Shown: positions 49,830 through 60,912, numbered from the stretch's first letter. The stretch is 64,000 nt of DNA from Stentor roeselii (GCA_006503475.1 RSEH01000140.1:1-64000), one strand, 5' to 3'. Translations and numbers: made by a program. Notes: generated by a model not told the origin, from the sequence alone.

Positions 49830-51983
49830 ATGTCTATAAATATGCTATGCAACTTTCCGAAATGTGAATTATATGCCAATGCAATTTGTAAAGCCTGCCC
49901 TAAAACCAAGAATCTTCTCTGCAAAGATCACGCTTGGCATCATTCTGATACCGAAAATCATAAATTTAAAAAACTAAGCCAAGAAAAATTGAAGAAATAT
50001 TTACGAGATTGGGTTAAGTCAGAAATAAAATTTTGCATATGCGGTTTAACTAATGATGCTCAAAAGATTATTAATTCTGTTATTGAAGCTTTAACCAGTG
50101 CTACTCAGAACTTGAAAGAAATGAATAAAAATATAAATAGCATTTCAGAGTTTAGACCTTTCCAGTTTAATTGTGAAAAAGTTTCTTTTCTTGTTCAGAA
50201 AATTTTTTTACTTAATGAAGAGTTCACCATCCCTTATTCAGAAATAAAACTACTAGAAAATAGCTTGGCCACTATGAAAAAACTTGAAAAAATTAAAAAA
50301 TCACAAAATGACTCTCAAAAACAGCAGATAAACTCAAACTCTGAAAAATTACAAGAAAATCTCAGTAAAAACCTAAATCCTCGGCAGGAAAAAAAAAAAA
50401 AACAACTGAATTCTCTTCATTCTGAGTCCCTTCAGATATTTAAAAAACCTGTGGAATATAAAACAGAGACAGTGAAAAAGGAATTCGAAAATCTAAACTA
50501 TTCTAATGAAAGACCTGTCCAGAAGTTTTATCCCTATGACACTGCTCAAGGGTATTTTGATAGAAAAGATAATGTTGTGACTAAAAATGAACTTGAAACC
50601 AAAAAAAAAAGACCAAAATCTAAAAGTGGAGATACTAATACCTGGGCATGTCAATGTGGAAGAAATAATAAGAATTTTAGTGATCGATGCATAAGTTGCA
50701 GGACTATGAAACCAAAAGATGATGGAAGAAGCTGGAATTGTATGAAGTGCAATTTTAAAAACCTTGATGAAAATTCTTTTATTTGCAGTAAATGCAATGT
50801 GGTTGATAATGATAGATATCTATCTCTGGGTAAAAAGGTTGTTGAACCTAATAGAAAATTCGCTAATGCTGATTGGGACTCAGTAGAAAATAAAATATCT
50901 CCACTTAAGAATGAAATACTAGTAGAAATGTGGGAATGCAGTAATTGTAGAACTTCGAATATAATAGATTTTGAAATATGCATGAAGTGTGAAAATTTGA
51001 AGCCAGGTGTTAAAGGATGGATCTGCAAATCGTGTAAATTTCTTAATAATGAATTTGATTCTAAGTGCTCAACATGTAATATTGCTAAAGAGTCTAATGA
51101 GGTACTAGACCAAGAATACTGGATTTGTGAAAAGTGTAACACAGCTATTGTTGATGGAGTAGATTTTTGTGAAAGCTGTGAATTTAGACAGGATCGATAT
51201 GATATTCAGCCTCCTTTTATAGAAATCAATGACCTAAACTATACAATATGTATAAATTGCAATAATAAAACCCTATCTTCCGTAGATAAATGCTTATGGT
51301 GTCAGTATCCATTAACAGGCCAAAAATTAGAAATATGTAAAGTGAATGAAAGGGAAGCAGAAGTAAAAAAAAACTTAGATGATGATAATTGGGAATGTCA
51401 AAAGTGCTTTAAGATCAACTTGCAAAGCCAGAAATGGTGTCGTAAATGTACAACAGATAGGCCTGATACAGTTCAAGAAGATGCAAAAATACAATATGAA
51501 CCAAAAGATTATCGTAGCAATATACTTGATGAACTAGAAATTGATCAGAATAAGTCCTGGAAATGCATAAATTGCTCAAAAGTCAATTCTTCTGATTTAA
51601 CTCATTGTATAGTTTGCACAAAGATAAAACCTGCTGTCATTTCAAATAAATCACAAGAACCAGAAATAAACGATGGATCACCTATTAAAAATCCTAATAC
51701 TCAAAGCAAAAATGAATGGTTTTGCATAATTTGTAATACAAGAAATTTAAATTCGGCTGATAAGTGCAAGTGCTGCTATAATATAATACCAAAAATGGGA
51801 AAAACAAATTTTTTGGAACAAAATTCAAAAAATCGTATTTGTTCCATTTGTAAAACTAGGATAAAACAAATTATCTGTATTTGTAAAACACACATACTTG
51901 CCGAAAATGAAAAATGCCCATATTGCTGGAATGATACTAAATTGATAAAAGAATGTAGTAGCTGCACAAGGCGTGCTCAGTAA
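49830..51983 (+). CDS. B-box-like head plus RanBP2/NZF zinc-finger array
   Basis: A 717-residue protein. Residues about 6-50 form a B-box-like zinc site: CNFPKCELYANAICKACP, then LLCKDHAWHH and a final His. A helical segment (about 55-150) follows, as in TRIM-type proteins but short. From about 260 there are about nine fingers of type WxCxxCxxxN(x6)CxxC, and a Cys-rich tail like that of the USP-headed gene. The array from about 50.43 to 51.16 kb is nearly identical to the preceding gene's at nucleotide level, including its linker (GYFDRKDN), although the two heads are unrelated. No RING is present. Function unknown. Confidence 0.8.
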   Translation: MSINMLCNFPKCELYANAICKACPKTKNLLCKDHAWHHSDTENHKFKKLSQEKLKKYLRDWVKSEIKFCICGLTNDAQKIINSVIEALTSATQNLKEMNKNINSISEFRPFQFNCEKVSFLVQKIFLLNEEFTIPYSEIKLLENSLATMKKLEKIKKSQNDSQKQQINSNSEKLQENLSKNLNPRQEKKKKQLNSLHSESLQIFKKPVEYKTETVKKEFENLNYSNERPVQKFYPYDTAQGYFDRKDNVVTKNELETKKKRPKSKSGDTNTWACQCGRNNKNFSDRCISCRTMKPKDDGRSWNCMKCNFKNLDENSFICSKCNVVDNDRYLSLGKKVVEPNRKFANADWDSVENKISPLKNEILVEMWECSNCRTSNIIDFEICMKCENLKPGVKGWICKSCKFLNNEFDSKCSTCNIAKESNEVLDQEYWICEKCNTAIVDGVDFCESCEFRQDRYDIQPPFIEINDLNYTICINCNNKTLSSVDKCLWCQYPLTGQKLEICKVNEREAEVKKNLDDDNWECQKCFKINLQSQKWCRKCTTDRPDTVQEDAKIQYEPKDYRSNILDELEIDQNKSWKCINCSKVNSSDLTHCIVCTKIKPAVISNKSQEPEINDGSPIKNPNTQSKNEWFCIICNTRNLNSADKCKCCYNIIPKMGKTNFLEQNSKNRICSICKTRIKQIICICKTHILAENEKCPYCWNDTKLIKECSSCTRRAQ

Positions 51984-52357
51984 TCAACTGAAATTAATCA
52001 AAAATTCAAATATAATAATTATTAATCGATGTTTAGGATGATTTCAATCATTTCATAAATTTGATTTTACTAAGATATTTATGGTTGATTTGAAGTTTTA
52101 TCATATGTGAATTAGTGTGGTTAAATTTATATAAATCACCATCAAAATATTTTATGTTGTTTATTCATGATTTGAGACTAATACAAACAAATAAACAATT
52201 TACCTTAATAATATATACTTATAACAAATAAACAATTTTTAATCTTAATCATATATACTTATAATAATCTTCTTTAGGTTCACTTTTAGATAATTTATTC
52301 TCAGATTGTCTACATTTTCCTATCTAAATCTGCCTATAAATCAGTAGTGATATAAAT
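51984..52357. other. AT-rich spacer with a short tandem duplication
   Basis: An approximately 40-base segment containing AAATAAACAATTT and ATATATACTTATAA is present twice at about 52185-52265. No gene. Confidence 0.5.
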
Positions 52358-53437
52358 ATGTCTTGCCTTTACCAAAATTGTCAAGAGAAAGTCGAGCTGA
52401 TTTGCAAATCTTGTGAAAATAATCCTTTTCTCTGTAAAAACCATGCTTGGGATCACAAGAGTATTGAAAACCATGACTTTGAGTCAATAAATCAGGAAAC
52501 CTCACAAAAGTTACTCATTAGATTCTTGAAAAAAGAAATAAAAAGATGCATCCTACGAATTTCAAATGATACTCAAGAAATTATAAGTTCTGTAAAGATA
52601 ACATCAAGTAATGCAATAAAAAGATTAAAGACGATGAATAAAAACATAAGAAATATATCTGAGTTCAAAAAAGTTCAATTTGATACAGAAAAAGTTACTT
52701 TTTTGGTGAGCGAAGCCAAACTTCTTGCACAAGAAATACCTCCTCAATACTCACACTCTAAATTTAACTATATTCCTGAAAGAAATGTACAATCCAGGAC
52801 AAAATCTCAAAACTTAGCCCTTTATTCTCCCGCAGATATCGAATCATTTTCTCAACCTAAAGACTATAAAGATAAAATCAGAAATTCAGACAACTGGAAC
52901 TGTTTAAATTGTTCAAGAATCAATGAAAAAAACAATAATGTTTGTGCTTATTGCAGGAGTAGCCCTGTAAATGTGAGTCCAAACCAAAAAAGACTATTTC
53001 AAATAACTTCTATAAATGAAGAGAGTGTTGGAAATTGGGAATGCATTTGTGGTACTCTAAATAGTTCAGAATATAAAATATGTAAAGGTTGTAAGAATCT
53101 TAGATCTGGAGAGAAAGGCTGGGTTTGTGTTTATTGTACATTTTTAAATGAGGAATCAACAAAATTCTGCCTTGCATGTCAGAACTCTCCTATAAAAAGT
53201 CTTCAAAAAAATGCAAAAAATGATAGAATAAAACAGGAAATTAGAAAATGCACAGTGTGTCAAAAACAAATAGCAACTGTTCTGTGTCATTGTAACAATC
53301 CAGTTAGAATAAGTAGTTCTAGGTGTGTATTTTGCAGTAGTGACATAACCAATATAAAGGAATGTAGTGACTGTAGTCCTCAAATTAGAAAATCAACTAA
53401 AACAAGATCAAGTGATCTTCAATATCATTACTCTTAA
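52358..53437 (+). CDS. Short B-box-like zinc-finger family member
   Basis: A 359-residue protein with the same plan as its larger neighbour. It has a B-box-like head (CLYQNCQEKVELICKSCENN, then LCKNHAWDH), a helical stretch (about 50-130), three fingers (DNWNCLNCSRINE, GNWECICGTLNS and KGWVCVYCTFLNE), and a Cys-rich tail (RKCTVCQKQIATVLCHC). It is intact and diverged in sequence, so it is older or under different constraint than the near-identical pairs. The tail is shared by every family member here, suggesting a functional zinc module. Confidence 0.78.
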   Translation: MSCLYQNCQEKVELICKSCENNPFLCKNHAWDHKSIENHDFESINQETSQKLLIRFLKKEIKRCILRISNDTQEIISSVKITSSNAIKRLKTMNKNIRNISEFKKVQFDTEKVTFLVSEAKLLAQEIPPQYSHSKFNYIPERNVQSRTKSQNLALYSPADIESFSQPKDYKDKIRNSDNWNCLNCSRINEKNNNVCAYCRSSPVNVSPNQKRLFQITSINEESVGNWECICGTLNSSEYKICKGCKNLRSGEKGWVCVYCTFLNEESTKFCLACQNSPIKSLQKNAKNDRIKQEIRKCTVCQKQIATVLCHCNNPVRISSSRCVFCSSDITNIKECSDCSPQIRKSTKTRSSDLQYHYS

Positions 53438-53798
53438 GTTAGTTAAATCTTTAAATTATGTTTTATGAGATAATATATAAAAAACACTCAAATTTCTCAT
53501 ATTAATAGGGATTCATAGAAACTTGTCTTTGATAGTCATGATATTTTATGTCTTAATTAATTTAAATCACTGATTTATTTGTCTCAGTTAAATTATAGTC
53601 TTCAAGTTTTATACTTATTAACTTTTTATCATTTTTCAAATTTAGCTAAATTTGACTCTTTCAGAAATGCATAAGATTTAAGTTTTACAACTAAAGCTAT
53701 TTTAATTTATATACTCTTTATCTTTAAAGGCAATTCTAGTAAAAATTTTATATTTTTCTCTCATAGTTAACTTGTAGTAATAATACCTTATTTGATAA
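53438..53798. other. AT-rich intergenic spacer
   Basis: No gene or clear repeat. Confidence 0.45.
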
Positions 53799-55926
53799 AT
53801 GTCTATAAATATGTTATGCACCTTTACCAAATGCGATTCATTTGCTGAAGCAATTTGTAAAACCTGCCCAAAAACCAAGGATCTTTTCTGCAAAGATCAT
53901 GCTTGGTGCCATTCTGATCAACAAAATCATAAGTTTAAATAATTGAGCAAAAAAAAATTGGATAATTATTTGAGAATTTGGGTTAATTCAGAAATAAAGA
54001 TTTACAGAGGTTTAATAACTGAAAATGCTGAAAAAATTATTTCTTCCGTTATTGAAATCTCAACCAATGCCATAAAGCATCTAGAAGAAATAAATAAAGA
54101 TATAAAGAGTGTTTCAGAATTTAGACCTTTCCAATTTGATAATAAGAAAGTTTCTTTTCTTGTGCAGCAAATCAATTTACTTAATGAAGAGCCAACTATT
54201 CAAAATAGAGATAAAATACCGCAAGCGAGCAACTTGTCCTCAATAGAAAAATCTAAGGAAAGCAGTAGAGTACAGCGAGATTCTTCAACTCAGGCTCAGC
54301 CTATAATATCAAAAAATGAAAGAATACAAGAAAATATCATTCTAAGGGAATATCAGAAAGATCAGGCTTTAGAAATCAAGAGGAATCAGCCAAAAGACGA
54401 TGAAAGAAAATATGAAAAAGAAATAAACCCCTCTTAATCAACCTAAAACAAATCAAACAGATCAGGGTGATACTTGGAATTGTTCTTGTGGAATCAAAAA
54501 TCAAAACTATAGTCACATGTGCATCAGATGTAAAAAACCTGGAGAAAATCAATCAATAAATGCCTGGACTTGCAAAAACTGTAATATTGTAAACAATGAT
54601 CAAAATTCTTATTCTTGTAGCGAGTGTTATAGTGTTGATGTTGAAAGATATGATTTGATTTCAAAAAATGTTATCAAGCCTACAACCAAAGTTACTGATC
54701 CAGAGCAAAAAACTGCTGGAAAAAAAGTGAATCCTCCTAAAGATGAAGTTAAAGATGATATTTGGGAATGTAAATGTGGACAATCAAATATGCCTGATTA
54801 TAATATTTGTATCAAATGTGAAAACCTCAAACCTGGATTGAAAGGATGGGTTTGTAAAACATGCAAAGTTCTAAATGAAGAATTAAGTTATAAATGTTCA
54901 GCTTGCAGTAATTATAAAGACTCTGGTTTAGTAATACCTCAGGAATTCTGGTTGTGTGAGAAATGTAATACAGCCATCGTCAAAGGTATCGATTTTTGTG
55001 AAAGTTGTGGGTTTATTAAACTAGAGAGAGAAAAGAAGAAAGCTGGAAATATTTTTGATGAAGATCGATATGCGAAATGCTCTAACTGCGATAAAAAAAC
55101 ATTGAAGTATTCTGGAAAATGTATTTGGTGCCAGAGCAAATTAAATGATCAGTTAAGAGAAGAAAAAAATGAAGGAAAAGGTGAATATTTGAATAGATCA
55201 GATGAAAAATTCTGGACATGTGGAAACTGCAATGAGTTAAATGCTTCACAAAGAACATATTGTTCAAAGTGCTTTGAAGATAAAAAAAAAAATGAAATTA
55301 GAGCGAAAGCTAGAGGTGTATATGAAGAAAAAGCTGAAGAAAATAACCTTAACAAGAAGTGGAAATGCTTGAAGTGTAAAACTGAAAATACTTATAATGC
55401 TGTCAAATGTGCCTATTGCAAAACCATGAAAATTGAAGCAGAAATCGAAAGCCCTAAACAGAATTTTGAAGAAATTGTAGATAGAGTAAAGTGCAGATAT
55501 TGTTATAGAATGACAGACTCATCAAAAGGAAAATGCGAACATTGCAAAAAAAATATTATAATCACTGGATTATCTAAAGATAGTTCAAGTAAAGGCTATA
55601 CAAATTCAGAAAAGATTGATTGGATATGTGGAGTTTGCAGAATTTCTAATAGTATAAACGAAAAATTCTGCGGTAAATGCCTTGGATGTAAAGACAGGGT
55701 TGCTGTAACTTCTGCAGGCACAGCCAAGAAACCAGATATTAAAAAAAATACTTCATGTAAAAAAAAAATGAAACAGCCTATATTTTCTGATCATCAAACC
55801 GATAAAATAAACCCTACTAAATGCATTGATTGCAATAGTGATACAAAAAAGAAAAATGAATTTAGTAATATAAATAAAAACATAGAAATCAAAATGGATA
55901 AAGATAAGGATCAAAATGAAAGTTAA
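53799..55926 (+). pseudogene. B-box-headed zinc-finger family gene broken by a stop and a frameshift
   Basis: The start MSINMLCTFTKCD is nearly identical to the gene at 49830. An in-frame TAA at 53940-53942 falls where the intact relative has a Lys codon after HKFK. The frame continues to a run of four C at 54428-54431. The minus-strand paralogue has three C there, so one extra base shifts the frame and brings a TAA three codons on. The other frame then continues to 55926 with nine or so fingers. The tail has lost several cysteines found in all relatives. Two independent lesions and a decayed tail suggest a pseudogene, but assembly error at the C run is possible for one of them. Confidence 0.75.
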
Positions 55927-56301
55927 TAAAATAGTTATAAGTTATTAAATATTATTAGCAGTAATTTTAAAATCAAACGATTATTTTCCATAAAGATCAT
56001 ATGTATAATAATATTATTACTAGGTTTTAATTTGTAAATTAAACTAAAATTTAACTATGGCACTTAGAATATTTTCACTGAGATAAATCTACCAGAATTT
56101 TACAATTATCTAATTAGATTGTATCAATATAGTACCTAGATGAAAAATAAACAAACAATCAGATTTAATCAAAGAATTATAAAATTAAATCTATTTTATA
56201 ATAAATTTTTTGAGATGTTTAAAAAAATCATTCGTTTGGTTCTGAAAAATTACTCCTCATCATATATCGTATTCTAATCCATAACTTTACTAATAATTAG
56301 G
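55927..56301. other. AT-rich spacer between convergent family members
   Basis: About 375 bases at the centre of the inverted pair of arrays. No gene or repeat seen. Confidence 0.45.
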
Positions 56302-59235
56302 TTAATATCGATATTCTAATTTATTTCCACTACCATATACTTTTTTAGAACTACATTCACTGCATATATTTATTCCTGTTGTATCCCTACTACAATAAGT
56401 GCATTTAGTCATGCTTATTCTTAGGGTATTTTCACATAAACAAGTAACCAGCTTGATTTCTTTTCTGCATGAAGTACATTTTCGATTAACTGGATTCTGT
56501 TCTGTGCCTTCAGAAGTTACAGCAACCCTGTCTTTATATCCATAGCATTTGATGCAGAATTTTTCGTTTATACTATTAGAAATTCTGCAAACTCCACATA
56601 TCCAATCAGTTTTTTCTGAATTTATATAGCCTTTACTTGAACTATCTTTAGATGATCCAGTAATTATAATATTTTTTTTGCAATATTCGCATTTTTCTTT
56701 TGATGAGTCTGTCATTCTATAACAATATCTGCACTTTACTGTATCTACAATTTCTTCAAAATTCTGTTTAGGTTTTTCGATTTCTGCTTCAATTTTCATG
56801 GTTTTGCAATAGGCACATCTGACAGCATAATAACTATTTTCAGTTTTGCACTTCAAACATTTCCAGTTCTTGTAAGGGTTATTTTCTTCAGCTTTTTCTT
56901 CATATACACCTCTCGGTTTCGCTCTAATTTCATGTTTTTTTTTATCTTCGAAGCACTTTGAACAATATGTTCGTAGTGAAGCATTTAACTCATTGCAGTT
57001 TCCACATGTCCAAAATTTTTCATCTGATCTATTCAAATATTCACCTTTTTCTTCATTTTTTTTTTCTTCTCTTAACTGATCATTCAATGTGCTATGGCAC
57101 CACAAGCATTTTCCAGAATACTTCAATGTTTGTTTATCGCAGTTAGAGCATATCGCATATCGATCTTCATCAAAAATATTTCTAACTTTCTTATTTTCTC
57201 TCTCTAGTTTAATAAACCCACAACTTTCACAAAAATCGATACCTTTGACGATGGCTGTATTACATTTCTCACACAACCAGAATTCCTGAGGTATTACTAA
57301 ACCAATACCTTTATAATTACTGCAAGCTGAACATTTATAACTTACTTCTTCATTTAGGACTTTGCATGTATTACAAACCCATCCTTTCAATCCAGGTTTG
57401 AGGTTTTCACATTTGATACAAATATTATAATCAGGCATATTTGATTGTCCACATTTACATTCCCAAATCTCAACTATGACTTCATCTTTAGGAGGATTTA
57501 CTTTTTTTTCAGCAGTTTTTTGCTCTGGATTAGCAACTTTGGTTGTAGGCTTGATAACATTTTTTGAAATCAAGTCATATCTTTCAACATCAACACTATA
57601 ACACTCGCTACAAGAATAAGAATTTTGATCATTGTTGATAATTTTGCACTTTTTGCAAGTCCAGGTATTTATTGATTGATTTTCTCTAGGTTTTCGACAT
57701 CTGATGCACATGTGACTATAGTTTTGATTTTTTATTCCACAAGAACAATTCCAAGTATCACCCTGATCCGTTTGATTTGCTTTAGGTTGATTAAGAGGGT
57801 TTATTTCTTTTTCATATTTTCTTTCATCGTTTTTTGGCTGATTCCTCTTGACTTCTAAAGCCTGATCTTTCTGATATTCCCTTAGAATGATATCCTCTTG
57901 TATTCTTTCATTTTTTGGTAATAAAGGCTGTGTAGGATAATCTTGCTGTGCCCTACTCCCTTCATTTTTCTCTCTCACAATCAAATCTTTCCCTAAAGAC
58001 GAATTCGAAGAGTCCTTATTTTCCAAGACCTTCTCATTTCTCAATACTGAAACAGGAGATTTCTCAGGATTTTGCACTTCCAAAGGTCTTTTCGCTTGTT
58101 TAAACAATCCAGTCGAGGTCTCCTGCGGATCCAATAAATTAAATTCTTTACTTAAATCACATTGAGAAGCAACTTGTTCAAGTTTAATCATTTTCTTTAA
58201 ATCCAATTCAAACTGACTTCCATTTCCACCCTGGACATAAACAACTGCTACCGGATGAAGCCTAAGAAAAGTGATTTCACTAAGAAGTACATCCCAAGTA
58301 GCACCCTGATAAATTCCTTCAAAATTCCATCCATTTTCCTTAAAAAATGCGATTTTAAAGAAATTTCCTCTGTTAAAAATAATCGAGTGCAAATTATACA
58401 AGTTTGAAAATCCATTCATATAAATCTCCTTAAGTTCAAAAGACCTTTTAACCGCAACAGTAGCTAAAAACGACTCAAAAGCACCAATAGTTTCATTCTC
58501 CTGATCCCAAATAATATCAATAATGTAAAACTTAGGTGCATTAGTAACTTCAAAAGTAACATTCGACATCTTCACCTCACATTCATCATTTCCACAAGTT
58601 TCAGTCGTAGCACCTTCGAGTCTATCTCTCAACTTTTTATTAATCAAATTTAAAAACGATGAAGAAATTGCTTGATTTTCTTTCACCAGCAACTTCTTCG
58701 GCTTAAAGGCGAGTCTTTGAATTATTTCTCTATCAAGGTGGTCAAAACTATCTGAAATATTGTAAAACTGGCAGATGTTTGTATCGTCCCAAGGGTTTTC
58801 AGTCCTCATCCCGCATTGGCAGGTGTAAATTTCTTTAACACCCAGATGGAAAAAACGATGAAGAAGGCATCGGCCTCGACAGTCAAGAGATTGTTGCTCG
58901 TTGTCTTGAAAGCATCTTTTCGTTGTTTCTAAAGAGTGGAAATTTACTAAAACAGCTCCTAAAATATCAATTGGGTCTATTAAAGTGTCTTCTTCTTCAT
59001 ATTGACCTACTTTTTTAAAGTAAATTTTCACTGATGTTGTGAATTTCTGAAGCCTTGAAATACTTGGAGTCAAAGTCAGGTCAATCAAGGAGTTTATCAC
59101 GCAATTGTTTTGGCAGATGCAGAGGTTTGGCTTTAAGTTCAAGGTTAGCTCAGGGAAAGATGAGAGAAGCTCGAAAGCTGCTTTGAATGATTTTTCGATG
59201 GGTGTTAGTCTTGAGATCTCCTGATTTGAGAACAT
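56302..59235 (-). CDS. Second USP53/54-like pseudo-deubiquitinase with RanBP2/NZF zinc-finger array
   Basis: A 977-residue protein with the same plan as the gene at 46223: USP-like head (about 10-340), linker, about ten RanBP2/NZF-type fingers (for example DTWNCSCGIKN, EIWECKCGQSN, GWVCNTCKVLN) and a Cys-rich tail (CTSCRKEIKLVTCLC). Cys45 of NNCVINS keeps the cysteine-box position; the His-box position in FNRGNFFKIAFF is Phe. The zinc knuckle DCRGRCLLHRFFHLGVKEIY is conserved. Its head pairs best with the 46223 gene, but its array is nearly identical to the broken plus-strand gene at 54.3-55.7 kb. The ORF is intact. Confidence 0.8.
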   Translation of the reverse strand: MFSNQEISRLTPIEKSFKAAFELLSSFPELTLNLKPNLCICQNNCVINSLIDLTLTPSISRLQKFTTSVKIYFKKVGQYEEEDTLIDPIDILGAVLVNFHSLETTKRCFQDNEQQSLDCRGRCLLHRFFHLGVKEIYTCQCGMRTENPWDDTNICQFYNISDSFDHLDREIIQRLAFKPKKLLVKENQAISSSFLNLINKKLRDRLEGATTETCGNDECEVKMSNVTFEVTNAPKFYIIDIIWDQENETIGAFESFLATVAVKRSFELKEIYMNGFSNLYNLHSIIFNRGNFFKIAFFKENGWNFEGIYQGATWDVLLSEITFLRLHPVAVVYVQGGNGSQFELDLKKMIKLEQVASQCDLSKEFNLLDPQETSTGLFKQAKRPLEVQNPEKSPVSVLRNEKVLENKDSSNSSLGKDLIVREKNEGSRAQQDYPTQPLLPKNERIQEDIILREYQKDQALEVKRNQPKNDERKYEKEINPLNQPKANQTDQGDTWNCSCGIKNQNYSHMCIRCRKPRENQSINTWTCKKCKIINNDQNSYSCSECYSVDVERYDLISKNVIKPTTKVANPEQKTAEKKVNPPKDEVIVEIWECKCGQSNMPDYNICIKCENLKPGLKGWVCNTCKVLNEEVSYKCSACSNYKGIGLVIPQEFWLCEKCNTAIVKGIDFCESCGFIKLERENKKVRNIFDEDRYAICSNCDKQTLKYSGKCLWCHSTLNDQLREEKKNEEKGEYLNRSDEKFWTCGNCNELNASLRTYCSKCFEDKKKHEIRAKPRGVYEEKAEENNPYKNWKCLKCKTENSYYAVRCAYCKTMKIEAEIEKPKQNFEEIVDTVKCRYCYRMTDSSKEKCEYCKKNIIITGSSKDSSSKGYINSEKTDWICGVCRISNSINEKFCIKCYGYKDRVAVTSEGTEQNPVNRKCTSCRKEIKLVTCLCENTLRISMTKCTYCSRDTTGINICSECSSKKVYGSGNKLEYRY

Positions 59236-60440
59236 TTATAAGGGCTTATCGTGGATTAATGGCTGATAACTTTTAAGGTTTGGGGTTGAACTGGATTTTT
59301 TTTATTTGGAGGAGTTGAAAGGTTTTTTTTGGGGTTTTTTAGTTGAGGGTGGATTTGGGATTTTTTATTTAGGGAAGTTTGTGAGGAGATTTTGGTGATT
59401 TTAGAAAGTCTTTAAAATATAGAATATTTGGATAGGGTAATAGGGATGGTTTTTTTTAGTGTTGGATTTGGAGTGGGTTGATGTTTAATTTAGGTGGGAT
59501 GTCTTAGGACTTAAAGTGATTCTTGGTTAAGTAAGATTTGATAAGCTCAATGATTCAAGTCAAACTTAGAGTTGATTGAGTTTTAAATTTTTTATATGGA
59601 AAAATTTTATTAGTTTTTGGGAACAATTAGGTAATAAAGGTTTCTGGGAGGTCAATTATTTGATTAGATATAATTCTGAAGAACTATCAATTTAAACTTG
59701 ATTATCTTAGGTAATGTATACCAAGAAATTTTCAATAATTTCAGCAGTGATTTTTCATCTCTCATGACTTATACTTCTAAAATTAGAGTCAATCTTACAA
59801 AAACTTAGAGATTTGAATGGAATGTTTTATATGATGATATTGAAAGTTTATTTGGAATTAAATTATCACAATATTGAAAAATTTATAGTAGAAATATTAT
59901 TTCAATCTAAAAATTTATGATGTTACACACGTAAGTTTAATAGTCTATATAAAATGATTTTTTAAGTTTGATCAGTTTGAAATATATAAGAAAAGCTCAT
60001 GATTATTAAATTATTTTGATTTCTTTAAGATAATCTGTTTAAATTTATTAATTTTGGGATGAGTCTGTTTTAATCAGTATAATATGTGACTACTTAGTTA
60101 ACTCAATTGCTTTATATAAAATTTTACATTTATTTTTTTAATCAGTGAAGATATCTGTTTTTATTCAAGATATGAAGGAAATCAGAGTTTATTTGCATGT
60201 CTCCCTTATCAAATTTCTATTCAAATTTCATGCTTTGATGATAAGATATGATGAAATGATTTTTTGTCAATCGGGTGAAAAAATACGAATATTTCCATTC
60301 ATTGAGAAAAGTATTAATTGATATGATGATAATTTGTGAATATTTCCTTGAATTTATGATTAAAATAGGTACAGTACTGATCAATATCCCTAGTAATTCT
60401 CTTAGATATTATTAAATGCCTTATTTTGTTTAGTTTGATT
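59236..60440. other. Intergenic spacer
   Basis: No gene found. The first 250 bases are unusually G- and T-rich on the plus strand (GGGTTTT-like), just upstream of the minus-strand gene's start. Confidence 0.45.
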
Positions 60441-60912
60441 ATATAAATATATCTTGTAATTTGAATTCTGTTCTAAAGAGCTCTTTGCGGTTTGCAAAAA
60501 TTGTATGAAGGAAACTCTGTTATGTTATGAGCACTCACTTTATCATAAAAGTACTGAATTTCATGAATTTTAACACTTAATGACAATGAAATTAATATAA
60601 TTTTGCTGGAATTATTCAAAAAAAATGATGCACTCTATTCGGCAGATAAAACAAACTACTAATCAAATAATTTCAGCGATAAATAAAATATCTCAAAGAT
60701 CAATAAGAATTCTAAAGGAAATCAACATAGATATCAGTAGTGTTATCGAATTTAAGGAATATCATTTTGATAGAAATAAATTTTATAAAATCATTGAGCA
60801 AATCACTCTCTTGATAGAAGATGTTTTAGCGATTGGAGAAAAATTCCCTTCACAAGTATTTTCTATTGATGGGTTTAGAAAGTACAGTAATAAAAAAAAG
60901 AAACCGAAATAG
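60441..60912 (+). pseudogene. Relic of a B-box-headed family member
   Basis: In one frame AVCKNCMKETLLCYEHSLYH followed by STEFHEF matches the B-box-like head of the 49830 and 52358 genes, with a frameshift just before (near 60464) and stops after. From about 60625 an open frame gives RQIKQTTNQIISAINKI and NIDISSVIEFKEYHFD, which match the helical segment of those genes. No zinc-finger array follows. It is a truncated, frameshifted copy. Confidence 0.75.

Noticed and set aside
53940-53942. TAA read as a sense codon in the B-box-headed gene
   Set aside because: TAA is the commonest true stop in the window and no other gene has an in-frame TAA outside introns, so reassignment is not supported.
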